Positions 35,818 to 42,785 of a stretch of DNA of 55,205 nucleotides are shown here, in pieces. The stretch's first letter is position 1, and each line of letters opens with the position of its first letter. The stretch comes from Maritimibacter sp. 55A14 (lineage in GTDB: Bacteria; Pseudomonadota; Alphaproteobacteria; Rhodobacterales; Rhodobacteraceae), in assembly GCF_003122205.1 (NCBI RefSeq), contig NZ_QEYE01000023.1, positions 1 through 55,205 of the forward strand. The letters are read 5' to 3'. A program made the position numbers and the translations under genes. The notes beneath the pieces were generated by a model that was given only the letters and a program-made list of their open reading frames with translations, ran no database searches and had not been told where the DNA came from.

Positions 35818-36113
35818 GACACCGGCCGCGACGGGCGCTTCACGCCCTCGATGACAATCTCGCGGTCCAGATGCCGCTGGCCCTTCTCGGTCAGGATCGC
35901 GACCAGGACGCTGCCGGCCTCCAGCAGCCGCACCGCGCCGTGATCGGCCAGCCAGCGCAGCTCGTCATGCAGCCAGGCGCGGTCCTTGCGGATCGCGAAG
36001 GCGCGGAGGTGCTCGACCAGGATGTCGGAATTGAGCGACTCGCCCACCTCCTCGGAGAGCGCCTTGAGTACGATCAGCCGCGCCTGTTCGCGGATCAGGG
36101 TTGCCATGTCCAT
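35814..36113 (-). CDS. Mu gp26-like winged-helix phage protein
   Basis: 99 residues with a winged-helix look: MDMATLIREQARLIVLKALS, NSDILVEHLRAFAIRKDRAW, then HDELRWLADHGAVRLLEAGS and LTEKGQRHLDRE. This matches the small phage family annotated as VpaChn25_0724-type. Between the DUF2730 and DUF3486 genes, as in Mu. Probably structural or DNA-binding. Confidence 0.8.
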   Translation of the reverse strand: MDMATLIREQARLIVLKALSEEVGESLNSDILVEHLRAFAIRKDRAWLHDELRWLADHGAVRLLEAGSVLVAILTEKGQRHLDREIVIEGVKRPSRPVS

Positions 36114-36120
36114 CAGTTAC

Positions 36121-36450
36121 TCACTTCCTTGCCTTCGCTTCCTGCAGCATCAGCTCCTGCATCCGGTCGGCGATCGCGGCCACTGGCTTCAGGCGCTCGT
36201 CGAGCCGGTCGATATGTCCCTCCATCCGCGCCAGCGACAGGTCGAGCCGGTGCATCATGTCGCGGTTGGGCATCTGCGCGATCTGGTCGCCGGTGCTCTG
36301 CATCTGCCGCTCCAGACCGTCGACGCGGCCCTCCAGCTCGGCGATCCGCTTGAGATTGCGCCGCGGGCCCGAGGTCACCATGTTCCAGATCGTCGTGGCC
36401 AGCGACAGAACGGTGGAGAGCCCCGCCGCGACGACGATTGCGTCCGTCAC
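36121..36450 (-). CDS. DUF2730 protein (Mu gp25-like)
   Basis: 109 residues from GTG 36450; a TTG at 36459 is an alternative. N-terminal membrane span (VVAAGLSTVLSLATTIWNMV), then a long coiled-coil region (ELEGRVDGLERQMQSTGDQI ... LARMEGHIDRLDERLKPVAA). DUF2730 proteins lie between lysis and packaging genes in Mu-like phages; a membrane-anchored coiled coil is compatible with a spanin-like role. Confidence 0.75.
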   Translation of the reverse strand: MTDAIVVAAGLSTVLSLATTIWNMVTSGPRRNLKRIAELEGRVDGLERQMQSTGDQIAQMPNRDMMHRLDLSLARMEGHIDRLDERLKPVAAIADRMQELMLQEAKARK

Positions 36451-36455
36451 CTCGA

Positions 36456-36983
36456 TCAAAGCGCCGCCTTTCCATTGGCGCCCCACCTGGTCTTGGCCAT
36501 GTCCTTGAGCGTGTGCCCGCCCATGTAGAGGCCCATGTAGACCGAGTTGAGCTGGAAGAGCAGCCAGAGGTCGGTCTGCGGCAGCGATATCTTCCAGATC
36601 GCGTTGGCGACATGGATGAAGATCACGTTCCAGAACCACAGCGCCCCGAAGCCGTACATCGCCATCGGCCGCCAGGCGCGCACCCAGACCGGGTCGCCGC
36701 GCTCGGCCAGCAGCGCCTTGAACTGCCCCTCCAGCCCGCTGGCATAGAGCGCGATCAGCTCCGGGCTCATCTGCTCGGTCTCGCGCATGGCGGTCTTGAC
36801 CATCTCGGGATCGTCGCGCGCCAGCGCCTCCAGCCCGTCGGGCGTGGTGCCGGCGCGCCGCGCGATCGTCTCGACCACCTCGCGGGCCAGGCCCGCGCCC
36901 TGGGCGCCGATGCGGCCCGCCAGTATCTTCTCGATCAGCGGCGCGCCGATCGCGGCCGCCAGGGAAATCAGAGCCACGCTCAT
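36456..36983 (-). CDS. Holin of the 3-TM phage family
   Basis: 175 residues from ATG 36983 (MSVALISLAAAIGAPLIEKI). The C-terminal half carries the Holin_3TMs signature: RGDPVWVRAWRPMAMYGFGA, FWNVIFIHVANAIWK and LNSVYMGLYMGGHTLKDMAK. Would form membrane holes so that the endolysin encoded just upstream reaches the wall. Confidence 0.85.
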   Translation of the reverse strand: MSVALISLAAAIGAPLIEKILAGRIGAQGAGLAREVVETIARRAGTTPDGLEALARDDPEMVKTAMRETEQMSPELIALYASGLEGQFKALLAERGDPVWVRAWRPMAMYGFGALWFWNVIFIHVANAIWKISLPQTDLWLLFQLNSVYMGLYMGGHTLKDMAKTRWGANGKAAL

Positions 36984-37003
36984 GTCAGGTCTTCCTCCAT
37001 CGT

Positions 37004-37900
37004 TCAGAACCGCCTCAGAATGGCGGCGGCACCGGGGAGCCTGCGCTGGAGGCGCGCCGCCACGGCATCGCGGTAGGTCCAGATCAGCCAAGCGGCCCAG
37101 AGCCCGGCAATGACCAGCATGGCCCAGCCGACCCAATCGGCGCCGCCCGCGGCGCCGGCGACCGTGCCGGTGGCGCTCTCGGCACCGCCCGCGGCCCCGG
37201 CGGCGGCGGCCTGGCCTGCCTTGCGGCGGGCTGCCAGCATCCGCTCGACGGTACTGAGCGTCGCGCGCCCCACGATGCCGTCCACGATGAGCCCGTGATC
37301 GTGCTGGAAGCCGCGCACCGCGACCGAGGTCGGATGGGTCGCGGGCTCCGCATCGCCGTAGCCCAGGCTCGCCAGCGCGCGGACGAGCGCTGCAATCTCG
37401 CCCTCGGTCATCGGCAGGGCGATGCGCGCGCGCCCCGGCCGGGTGGCGGTGCCGACGCGGCCGTAATCGGCATCGCGCAGCAGCGCGAACTCGGCCTCGC
37501 GGCGGCGCTGGAGCCCCGGCAGGACGCGCCCGCCGCCCTTGACCCATTTGCTCAAGGCCGCCCGCGTGGCGGCCCAGTTGCCGGCCTTCCAGGCCTTGAC
37601 CCAGCTCGCGCGGTGGATGCCGCCGGTGTTGAAATCGAAGCTGACCCCGGCATCGAACTCGTGCTGCGCGGCCCTGGGCATCGCCGCCCCGGCGCGCGCC
37701 TCGTATTTGCGCAGCGCGCGGGCGAGCAGCGTGTCGGAGCGCTCACGCGTGATCTCCATGCCGGCCTTGGGCGTCACCACGCCCGACGCGGCCGTGAGGC
37801 CCACGCCGATGGTCCAGACACCCGCCGGGTCGCGATAGGCGCGCAGCACCTCGCCCTCTTCGCGCTTGAGAAACACGCGGCCCTTCGCGCTCATTTGCAT
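37004..37900 (-). CDS. GH24 endolysin with peptidoglycan-binding region and C-terminal membrane span
   Basis: 298 residues from ATG 37900 (ATG 37894 is equally possible; GGAGG upstream). GH24 catalytic triad E-D-T is seen in REEGEVLRAYRDPAGVWTIG. FDFNTGGIHRASWVKAWKAG and GLQRRREAEFALL are also typical of phage lysozymes. A peptidoglycan-binding domain follows (ALASLGYGDAEPAT, VAVRGFQHDHGLIVDGIVGR). The last 45 residues hold a transmembrane segment (WVGWAMLVIAGLWAAWLIW), unusual for an endolysin. First gene of the late operon. Confidence 0.88.
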   Translation of the reverse strand: MQMSAKGRVFLKREEGEVLRAYRDPAGVWTIGVGLTAASGVVTPKAGMEITRERSDTLLARALRKYEARAGAAMPRAAQHEFDAGVSFDFNTGGIHRASWVKAWKAGNWAATRAALSKWVKGGGRVLPGLQRRREAEFALLRDADYGRVGTATRPGRARIALPMTEGEIAALVRALASLGYGDAEPATHPTSVAVRGFQHDHGLIVDGIVGRATLSTVERMLAARRKAGQAAAAGAAGGAESATGTVAGAAGGADWVGWAMLVIAGLWAAWLIWTYRDAVAARLQRRLPGAAAILRRF

Positions 37901-37952
37901 CTCACGACATCCTCCGGCCAGCTTGCGCCCAGAATGACCGGGCGGGGCCGTG

Positions 37953-37978
37953 CAAAACACCCGCAAGGGTCTGCGGGG
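37953..37978 (-). promoter_or_regulatory. Late-promoter-like repeated element, copy before the endolysin gene
   Basis: Minus-strand core CGCAGACCCTTGCGGGTGTT followed by more T's, about 50-75 bases upstream of the endolysin start and just after the Mor-like gene. Near-identical to the element at 29466-29496. Likely a binding site for the phage's late activator, or a short hairpin. Confidence 0.55.
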
Positions 37979-37996
37979 GCGGGTTCGGAAATGCTG

Positions 37997-38365
37997 TTAG
38001 AGGAGCGACATTTGGCGGGGATCGCCGCCGGGCGTGTCGTAGCGCTTGAGCCAGCCGCGCACCGAGACGTCGCTGGCATGCAGTTTGCGGGCTATTTCCG
38101 CGACTGACAAGTTCTGAGATCGAAGAACCGCGGCGCACCACGGTTTTGCCAGCGGCACGCGCGCCGGCAGATACTCGGCCGCGGCGGCCAGCCGGCGCGC
38201 CTTGTCGTGCCCCACCAGCGTGACCAGGCGCGAGCGCCGCTTGGGGTTTGGCGCCAGATAAAGCTCGGCGCCGCCGAACTCCAGGATGAACTCCACCGCG
38301 CCCTGCGCGCCCAGCACCTCGACGTAAGGCGCAATATTGGCCGGTGGCGAGGGCGGGTAGATCAC
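37997..38365 (-). CDS. Mor/C-type transcription activator
   Basis: 122 residues. N-terminal part VEVLGAQGAVEFILEFGGAE with LYLAP matches the Mor dimerisation pattern. The C-terminal helix-turn-helix is LSVAEIARKLHASDVSVRGW. Mor and C switch Mu from early to middle or late transcription. It is the last early/middle gene and stands directly before the lysis operon and its putative promoter element. ATGA overlap with the methyltransferase gene. Confidence 0.75.
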   Translation of the reverse strand: MIYPPSPPANIAPYVEVLGAQGAVEFILEFGGAELYLAPNPKRRSRLVTLVGHDKARRLAAAAEYLPARVPLAKPWCAAVLRSQNLSVAEIARKLHASDVSVRGWLKRYDTPGGDPRQMSLL

Positions 38366-38961
38366 GACGCGGCCTCCACGAACTTCCCCGTCTCAAAGCC
38401 CCAGACATCATGGCCGGGCCAGGGCTCCCGCGCGAAGAGCTCGCAGGCGAAGGATCGCGGCCTCAGCCGGGCGATCATGTCACGCATTTCCGGGGGCTTG
38501 CGCGAGTGCTCACGGCGAATTGCGTCGATGTGATCGGGGATCTCGGAGGTCTCGATCACGTTTCGAACCGCCTTGTCGGCGGTCTGGGGTGCGCCGATCC
38601 GGCCGACCAGGAAGGGCTCGCTCGACGAGCGCAGGACATAGCCCCCGCCGAAGCCGAGCTTGCCTTTCGGGGTACGCTTGATCCACGCGCCGCCGGTGAT
38701 GTAGCGGAAACCCCAGGCGGCCATCGCGCCCATCGCCTGGTCCAGATGCGGCCAGGTCGACCACAGGAAGAGCAGGCAATCCGGCCCGGCCAGCTGCGAG
38801 ACCGGCAGCGCGCGGATCGCCTCGATCGGCATGGTCTCGTAATGCGCCTCGGGCGATTTCCCGTAGCCCTTGGGCGATCGCATCGCATAGGCCCAAGGCG
38901 GATCGGCCAGGATCGCGCCGTATTTCATCGGCGTGAGCGTGTCGAAGGGCCAGTCCGTCAT
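38362..38961 (-). CDS. MT-A70-type adenine DNA methyltransferase
   Basis: 199 residues from ATG 38961. MKYGAILADPPWAYAMRSPK contains the DPPW catalytic motif. The region CLLFLWSTWPHLDQAM and GFRYITGGAWIKRTPKGKLG, with SSSEPFLVGR, is typical of phage MT-A70 enzymes. Expected to methylate adenine N6 in phage DNA and protect it from host restriction. ATGA overlap with gemA. Confidence 0.88.
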   Translation of the reverse strand: MTDWPFDTLTPMKYGAILADPPWAYAMRSPKGYGKSPEAHYETMPIEAIRALPVSQLAGPDCLLFLWSTWPHLDQAMGAMAAWGFRYITGGAWIKRTPKGKLGFGGGYVLRSSSEPFLVGRIGAPQTADKAVRNVIETSEIPDHIDAIRREHSRKPPEMRDMIARLRPRSFACELFAREPWPGHDVWGFETGKFVEAAS

Positions 38962-39590
38962 GCCGGATCGCTCTCCGCCCGGACCCGTTCCCCGAGCGCG
39001 TTCATCACCTTCTGCCAGTCGGTGCGGCCCAGGTGGCCGGGATTGCTTCGCGGTCCCAGCACGTCCTGCACCGCGCGCCAGAACGCAGGGAACTGCTCGC
39101 GATTGCCGCCATTGAGCCTTGCGAACTGCGCCAGCGCCACCTTGGCACCCGGCGGGCGAGCCCAGGCCGGGATATCCTTCGCCTCCGACCAGTCGACCCC
39201 GCCGTCGCGCGCGAGCCACGCCTTGAGCCCCTCGATAGCGCGGGCCGCATCCTTCGGGTCGCGCAGGAAGCGGGTGTGGTCGATGCCCGTCTGCCGGCGC
39301 ACGAAGGCCAGCAGCGCGCCGTCGTCCCGGCTTTTCGTCAGGCCGAGGTTCCAGGCCGCGATCCAGAGCGCTTGCAGCTTGGGCGCGTAGGGCCCGTCGA
39401 GCTTGCGCCGGCGCGAAACACGGCGGAACCCCAGCCGGCGCAGCTCCTCCACGACGGCGTCCTTCTCGCGCGGGCGCATGTCGCGCAGCCGGCGCTTGCC
39501 CGTCACCCGCTCGTAGAGATCGCGCCGGTCCTCCTCGGCATCGAGCCCAAGCTGCCGGACGCCGGCATAGATCGTCTTGACCGCGCTCAT
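38958..39590 (-). CDS. gemA: GemA-like regulatory protein (DUF1018)
   Basis: 210 residues from ATG 39590. MSAVKTIYAGVRQLGLDAEE then LYERVTGKRRLRDMRPREKD and ALWIAAWNLGLTKSRDDGAL are GemA/Mu gp16 family signs. GemA modulates host gene expression early in Mu infection. Helical and basic; overlaps both neighbours by ATGA. Confidence 0.85.
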   Translation of the reverse strand: MSAVKTIYAGVRQLGLDAEEDRRDLYERVTGKRRLRDMRPREKDAVVEELRRLGFRRVSRRRKLDGPYAPKLQALWIAAWNLGLTKSRDDGALLAFVRRQTGIDHTRFLRDPKDAARAIEGLKAWLARDGGVDWSEAKDIPAWARPPGAKVALAQFARLNGGNREQFPAFWRAVQDVLGPRSNPGHLGRTDWQKVMNALGERVRAESDPA

Positions 39591-39820
39591 CCGTCCCTCC
39601 CGATCAGATCGACCTGCTGGACAAGGGCGATAGCCGAACGCATCACCGGCTCGCCATCGCGGCGGCAATTGGCGTGATCGGCAAAGCGCACGCGGACCTC
39701 GCCCTTGCGGGGGAAGATGCGCGTGATCTGGCCCCGGAAGACCGCGCCGTCCTTGTGCAACTCGACATGGTCGAAGGGCTCGACCGGGTACTCGTCGCAA
39801 TATTGAAGTGTTGAAGTCAT
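39587..39820 (-). CDS. Small early phage protein, SH3-like
   Basis: 77 residues. Beta-rich central part (DHVELHKDGAVFRGQITRIF, KGEVRVRFADHANCRRDGEP) looks like a small barrel. Unknown function in the early operon between DUF3164 and gemA genes. Confidence 0.65.
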   Translation of the reverse strand: MTSTLQYCDEYPVEPFDHVELHKDGAVFRGQITRIFPRKGEVRVRFADHANCRRDGEPVMRSAIALVQQVDLIGRDG

Positions 39821-39829
39821 GATCTCACC

Positions 39830-40090
39830 TCAGTTGGGCCGCTGGCCGAGCGTCTCGATCTGCTTGACGGCCTCGACATTGCCGGCCTGGAAGTTCACGT
39901 TGACCACCTCCATCACCTCCTCGCTGGTCAGCGCGCGGGCGTCCTGGAACGCGACCATGCGGCCGGTGACCTGGGCGACGATGGCGAGGATTTCGACGGG
40001 CGAGAGCCCGCCCGAGTGCTCGGTGATCGTGTCCATGATCGCCTCGGCCAGATCGGTGTGGCGCGTGGTGGCCGGTTTCGCGTTGAGCAT
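39830..40090 (-). CDS. Small early phage protein
   Basis: 86 residues (MLNAKPATTRHTDLAEAIMD, then LSPVEILAIVAQVTGRMVAF). Helical and acidic, no recognised family. Starts ten bases after the DUF3164 stop. Confidence 0.65.
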   Translation of the reverse strand: MLNAKPATTRHTDLAEAIMDTITEHSGGLSPVEILAIVAQVTGRMVAFQDARALTSEEVMEVVNVNFQAGNVEAVKQIETLGQRPN

Positions 40091-40099
40091 CAGACCGCC

Positions 40100-40750
40100 T
40101 CACAGCTTCGCCAGATCGAGCGGGACGGTCAGCCACGGCGCCTCGGTATTGGGCCGGTGCTTCACGCGCACATAGGTGGCCTTGCCCACCACGCGCATGG
40201 CATCGCGGATCGCATCCATCGCGCGCGTCCAGCGGTGATCGTCGATGTCGAGCCGCAGGAGCATGAATATCTCCGCGCGGTTGATCTGGCCCTCCTTGTC
40301 GGTGTTGAAGGCCCGCGTGACGATCGCCTGGATTTCCGGGCGCGAGTCGGCCGACCACTCGTTGAGGCATTCGTCGATCAGGCCCTTGGCGATCTGCAGC
40401 TCGGGGCCGAAGTCGATCCGGTCCTGCACCTGCACCTGCACCTGGTAGAGCCCGTCATAAGTGGTCAGCGTCTTGTTGCCCTTGGCCCCGCCCAGCCGCG
40501 TCTCGTATTCCTGCGCCAGAATGGCCTCGAACGCGCTGATATCGTCGAAGGTGTGCTCCTTGAACCGGCGGAGCTGGTCGCTGAGTGCGAGGGCATAGCC
40601 CGCGATCCGGCGCACCGTCTCGTCCTGCAGCTGGTCCTGGGGGCGCACGAGGGCCAGCGGCACCTCGCGGCCCTTGGCGTCGACCATCCGGCGTTTGCCG
40701 TTCTCCTCGACGATGCCCGAGGGCACCGGATGCGGTTTGAAGTCAGACAT
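40100..40750 (-). CDS. DUF3164 early phage protein
   Basis: 216 residues. EENGKRRMVDAKGREVPLAL near the N-terminus and LTTYDGLYQVQVQVQDRIDF followed by IAKGLIDECLNEW are hallmark DUF3164 sequences in Mu-like early regions. It is conserved in transposable phages but without a defined role. Confidence 0.88.
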   Translation of the reverse strand: MSDFKPHPVPSGIVEENGKRRMVDAKGREVPLALVRPQDQLQDETVRRIAGYALALSDQLRRFKEHTFDDISAFEAILAQEYETRLGGAKGNKTLTTYDGLYQVQVQVQDRIDFGPELQIAKGLIDECLNEWSADSRPEIQAIVTRAFNTDKEGQINRAEIFMLLRLDIDDHRWTRAMDAIRDAMRVVGKATYVRVKHRPNTEAPWLTVPLDLAKL

Positions 40751-41024
40751 CTGTCGTCTCCTCTCTCTCGATGATCAGTTTGGCGGGGGTCGCCGCGCCC
40801 GGCGGGATGGGGATCAGCCCGAAGGCCACGAGCGTCGTGGCCATCGCGGTGATTTCCTCGGTGCTGAGCGTGGTCACGCCGCGGATGCCGTCGCGGTCGA
40901 TCTTGCCCACGGCGCGGGCGGCCAGCACCAGCATGCCGGGCGCGGTGAAGCGCTCCGGCGCGGGGTGGCGGCGCTTGGAGCGGATCCGCTCCAGCAGCTC
41001 GGCGTCGGTGAGCGGTTTAGGCAT
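40743..41024 (-). CDS. Small early phage protein
   Basis: 93 residues from ATG 41024, preceded by AAAGGAG. MPKPLTDAELLERIRSKRRH then FTAPGMLVLAARAVGKIDRD and STEEITAMATTLVAFGLIPI. Helical. Unknown. The start overlaps the end of the helix-turn-helix gene. Confidence 0.65.
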   Translation of the reverse strand: MPKPLTDAELLERIRSKRRHPAPERFTAPGMLVLAARAVGKIDRDGIRGVTTLSTEEITAMATTLVAFGLIPIPPGAATPAKLIIEREETTDV

Positions 41025-41295
41025 CGGAGGTCTCCTTTCGGGGCTCTTGTTGGACTCGGTCGCGCGCACGAAACCTGACACCGACGCCCGCGGTGCCTTG
41101 CTCGGGGGTGAACTCGACCCCGGCCTGGAGCAGGCAGTCCGCTATGGCGCGCAGGTTGTTGGGAATGGGCGTCCGGGTGCCGCTCTCGAAGGTCGAGAGG
41201 GTCACGCGGGAAACGCCGGCGGCACGGGCGAGGCGGGCCTGGTTCCACCCAAGCAGGCCTCGGGCAGCTCGGCACTGGTCAGCGGTGATCGGCAT
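41017..41295 (-). CDS. XRE-type helix-turn-helix regulator
   Basis: 92 residues from ATG 41295 with GGGAGG upstream. ITADQCRAARGLLGWNQARL and ARAAGVSRVTLSTFESGTRT form a classic HTH_3 domain. The short tail is charged. It could tune early transcription. The start overlaps the end of the previous gene. Confidence 0.8.
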   Translation of the reverse strand: MPITADQCRAARGLLGWNQARLARAAGVSRVTLSTFESGTRTPIPNNLRAIADCLLQAGVEFTPEQGTAGVGVRFRARDRVQQEPRKETSDA

Positions 41296-41656
41296 CACAC
41301 ACCTCCCGGATGCTCTCGGTGACCGTGCCGTCGTCGAGGATCGCGTCGACGAGCGCCGCCTCGGCGGTGATGAGCAAGACGTCGCGGATCAGCGCCCTGA
41401 GCGAGACATGGCGGCGCTCGGCATGCGGACGCAGCAGGTCCAGCACATGCGGCGGCACGGTCAGCGTCATGCCGCTCGATGGCCGGCGGCCGGCCGCGGT
41501 GAAGCGCGGCACCGCGATCCCGCGCTTGCGCGCGGCTGTGAGTACGTAGCTCACGGTGTTGACCGGCCGGTCCACCTGCACCGCGATCCTGCGCGGCGGC
41601 ACGCCCGCCAGGGCCAGCGCTACGATGCGCTCGCAGTCCTTGCCCCCCGCGCTCAT
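41279..41656 (-). CDS. Early phage protein with helix-turn-helix and ribbon-helix-helix-like parts
   Basis: 125 residues. N-terminal part CERIVALALAGVPPRRIAVQ with PVNTVSYVLTAARKRG looks like a homeodomain-type HTH. The middle MTLTVPPHVLDLLRPHAERR with VSLRALIRDVLL recalls a ribbon-helix-helix segment. Encoded just after the MuB-like gene with an ATGA overlap. Function unknown. Confidence 0.65.
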   Translation of the reverse strand: MSAGGKDCERIVALALAGVPPRRIAVQVDRPVNTVSYVLTAARKRGIAVPRFTAAGRRPSSGMTLTVPPHVLDLLRPHAERRHVSLRALIRDVLLITAEAALVDAILDDGTVTESIREVCDADHR

Positions 41657-42690
41657 GACCTCAGCTCCTCGCCGCCGCGATTGGCCCAGGCCTGCTTGAG
41701 GTGATCGGCCGTCATGGCCGTGCCCGCGCCGATCGCCACCATGTTGGCGAGCTTGAGAGCGCGGTCGACCTGGCGCAGGGCGCCGGGCTTGCGCGAGATC
41801 GCGGTCGCGAGCTTGCGGATCTCCGGATCGGTGATCTTCCAGGCGTCGAGAATGGCCTCGACATCGCCGGCCATCGGCACCCGCTGCAGGATCCGCAGGC
41901 CGATGCGGCTGTGGACCTGGGCGTAGCCGTCCTTGTCGCGGCCGCCCGAGGCGCTGCCCCAGCGGCGATAGACGGCTTCGTTGCCGAAAAGCGCGATGCC
42001 GCAGCCGAACTCGTCGTTGAAATAGCGCAGCTGGTTGACCGCATCGTCCACGAGGTTCTGCGCCTCGTCGAGGATCAGGAGCGTGTGCCGCCCGTTGCGC
42101 AGGAGCTTCTGCCCGATGGCGCGGTCGAGCCGCGCGGGGTTGCTCTCGGAGACATCGAGCGCCATCGCCAGCTCCTGCAGCATCGAATGGCGGCCGGAAG
42201 TCGAGGGGCGCATGGTCACGAGATAGGCATGCGGGCGGGTGGCCACGTAATGGCGCGCGGTCTCGGTCTTGCCCAGGCCCGAGCCGGTGGTGACCACCGA
42301 GAACTCGGGCAGCGTCTGGGCGTAGATCAGCGCCTCGATCAGGCGCCGCGCCGTGGGCGTCTCCACGAACTCGGGTGCGGCCGGCATGCCGGTCAGCGCC
42401 CGGCGGCTCTCGTCATGGCTGTCGAGCCAGCGCTTCACGCGCTCGGTGATGTTCTCGTACTTGCCCTTGTAGCTCGCCGAATACCAGGGCGAGAGGGTGC
42501 CCACCGGCACGCCGGAGCTTTTGGAGACGCCGGACATGGTCAGGCCCTCGGCCTTGGCGATCTTGCGCAGCCGCTCGGTCTGGACCCGCCAGTTCTCCAG
42601 CGCCGCCGAGTCGAGATCGGGCGTCAACGCGGGCGGGGTCCACTTGTGCGTGTCCTCGACCACCTTGGCGGATTGTTCTTTCTCGGTCAT
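41653..42690 (-). CDS. MuB-type transposition ATPase (AAA+)
   Basis: 345 residues from ATG 42690, preceded by GAGGAGA. N-terminal HTH-like region (GLTMSGVSKSSGVPVGTLSP). Walker A is TTGSGLGKTETA (about 134-145) and Walker B LLILDEAQNLVDDA (204-217). ExeA/MuB family proteins bind target DNA and deliver it to the transposase, giving target immunity. It follows the transposase gene, as in Mu. Confidence 0.92.
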   Translation of the reverse strand: MTEKEQSAKVVEDTHKWTPPALTPDLDSAALENWRVQTERLRKIAKAEGLTMSGVSKSSGVPVGTLSPWYSASYKGKYENITERVKRWLDSHDESRRALTGMPAAPEFVETPTARRLIEALIYAQTLPEFSVVTTGSGLGKTETARHYVATRPHAYLVTMRPSTSGRHSMLQELAMALDVSESNPARLDRAIGQKLLRNGRHTLLILDEAQNLVDDAVNQLRYFNDEFGCGIALFGNEAVYRRWGSASGGRDKDGYAQVHSRIGLRILQRVPMAGDVEAILDAWKITDPEIRKLATAISRKPGALRQVDRALKLANMVAIGAGTAMTADHLKQAWANRGGEELRS

Positions 42691-42785
42691 CTGATATGCT
42701 CTCCTCATCTCGAATGGCCGCGGGTGACCCGTGGCCTGCTTCCAGCGGCCCGATGCGCCCTCACGCGCCTCGGGCCGCAGCTCCA

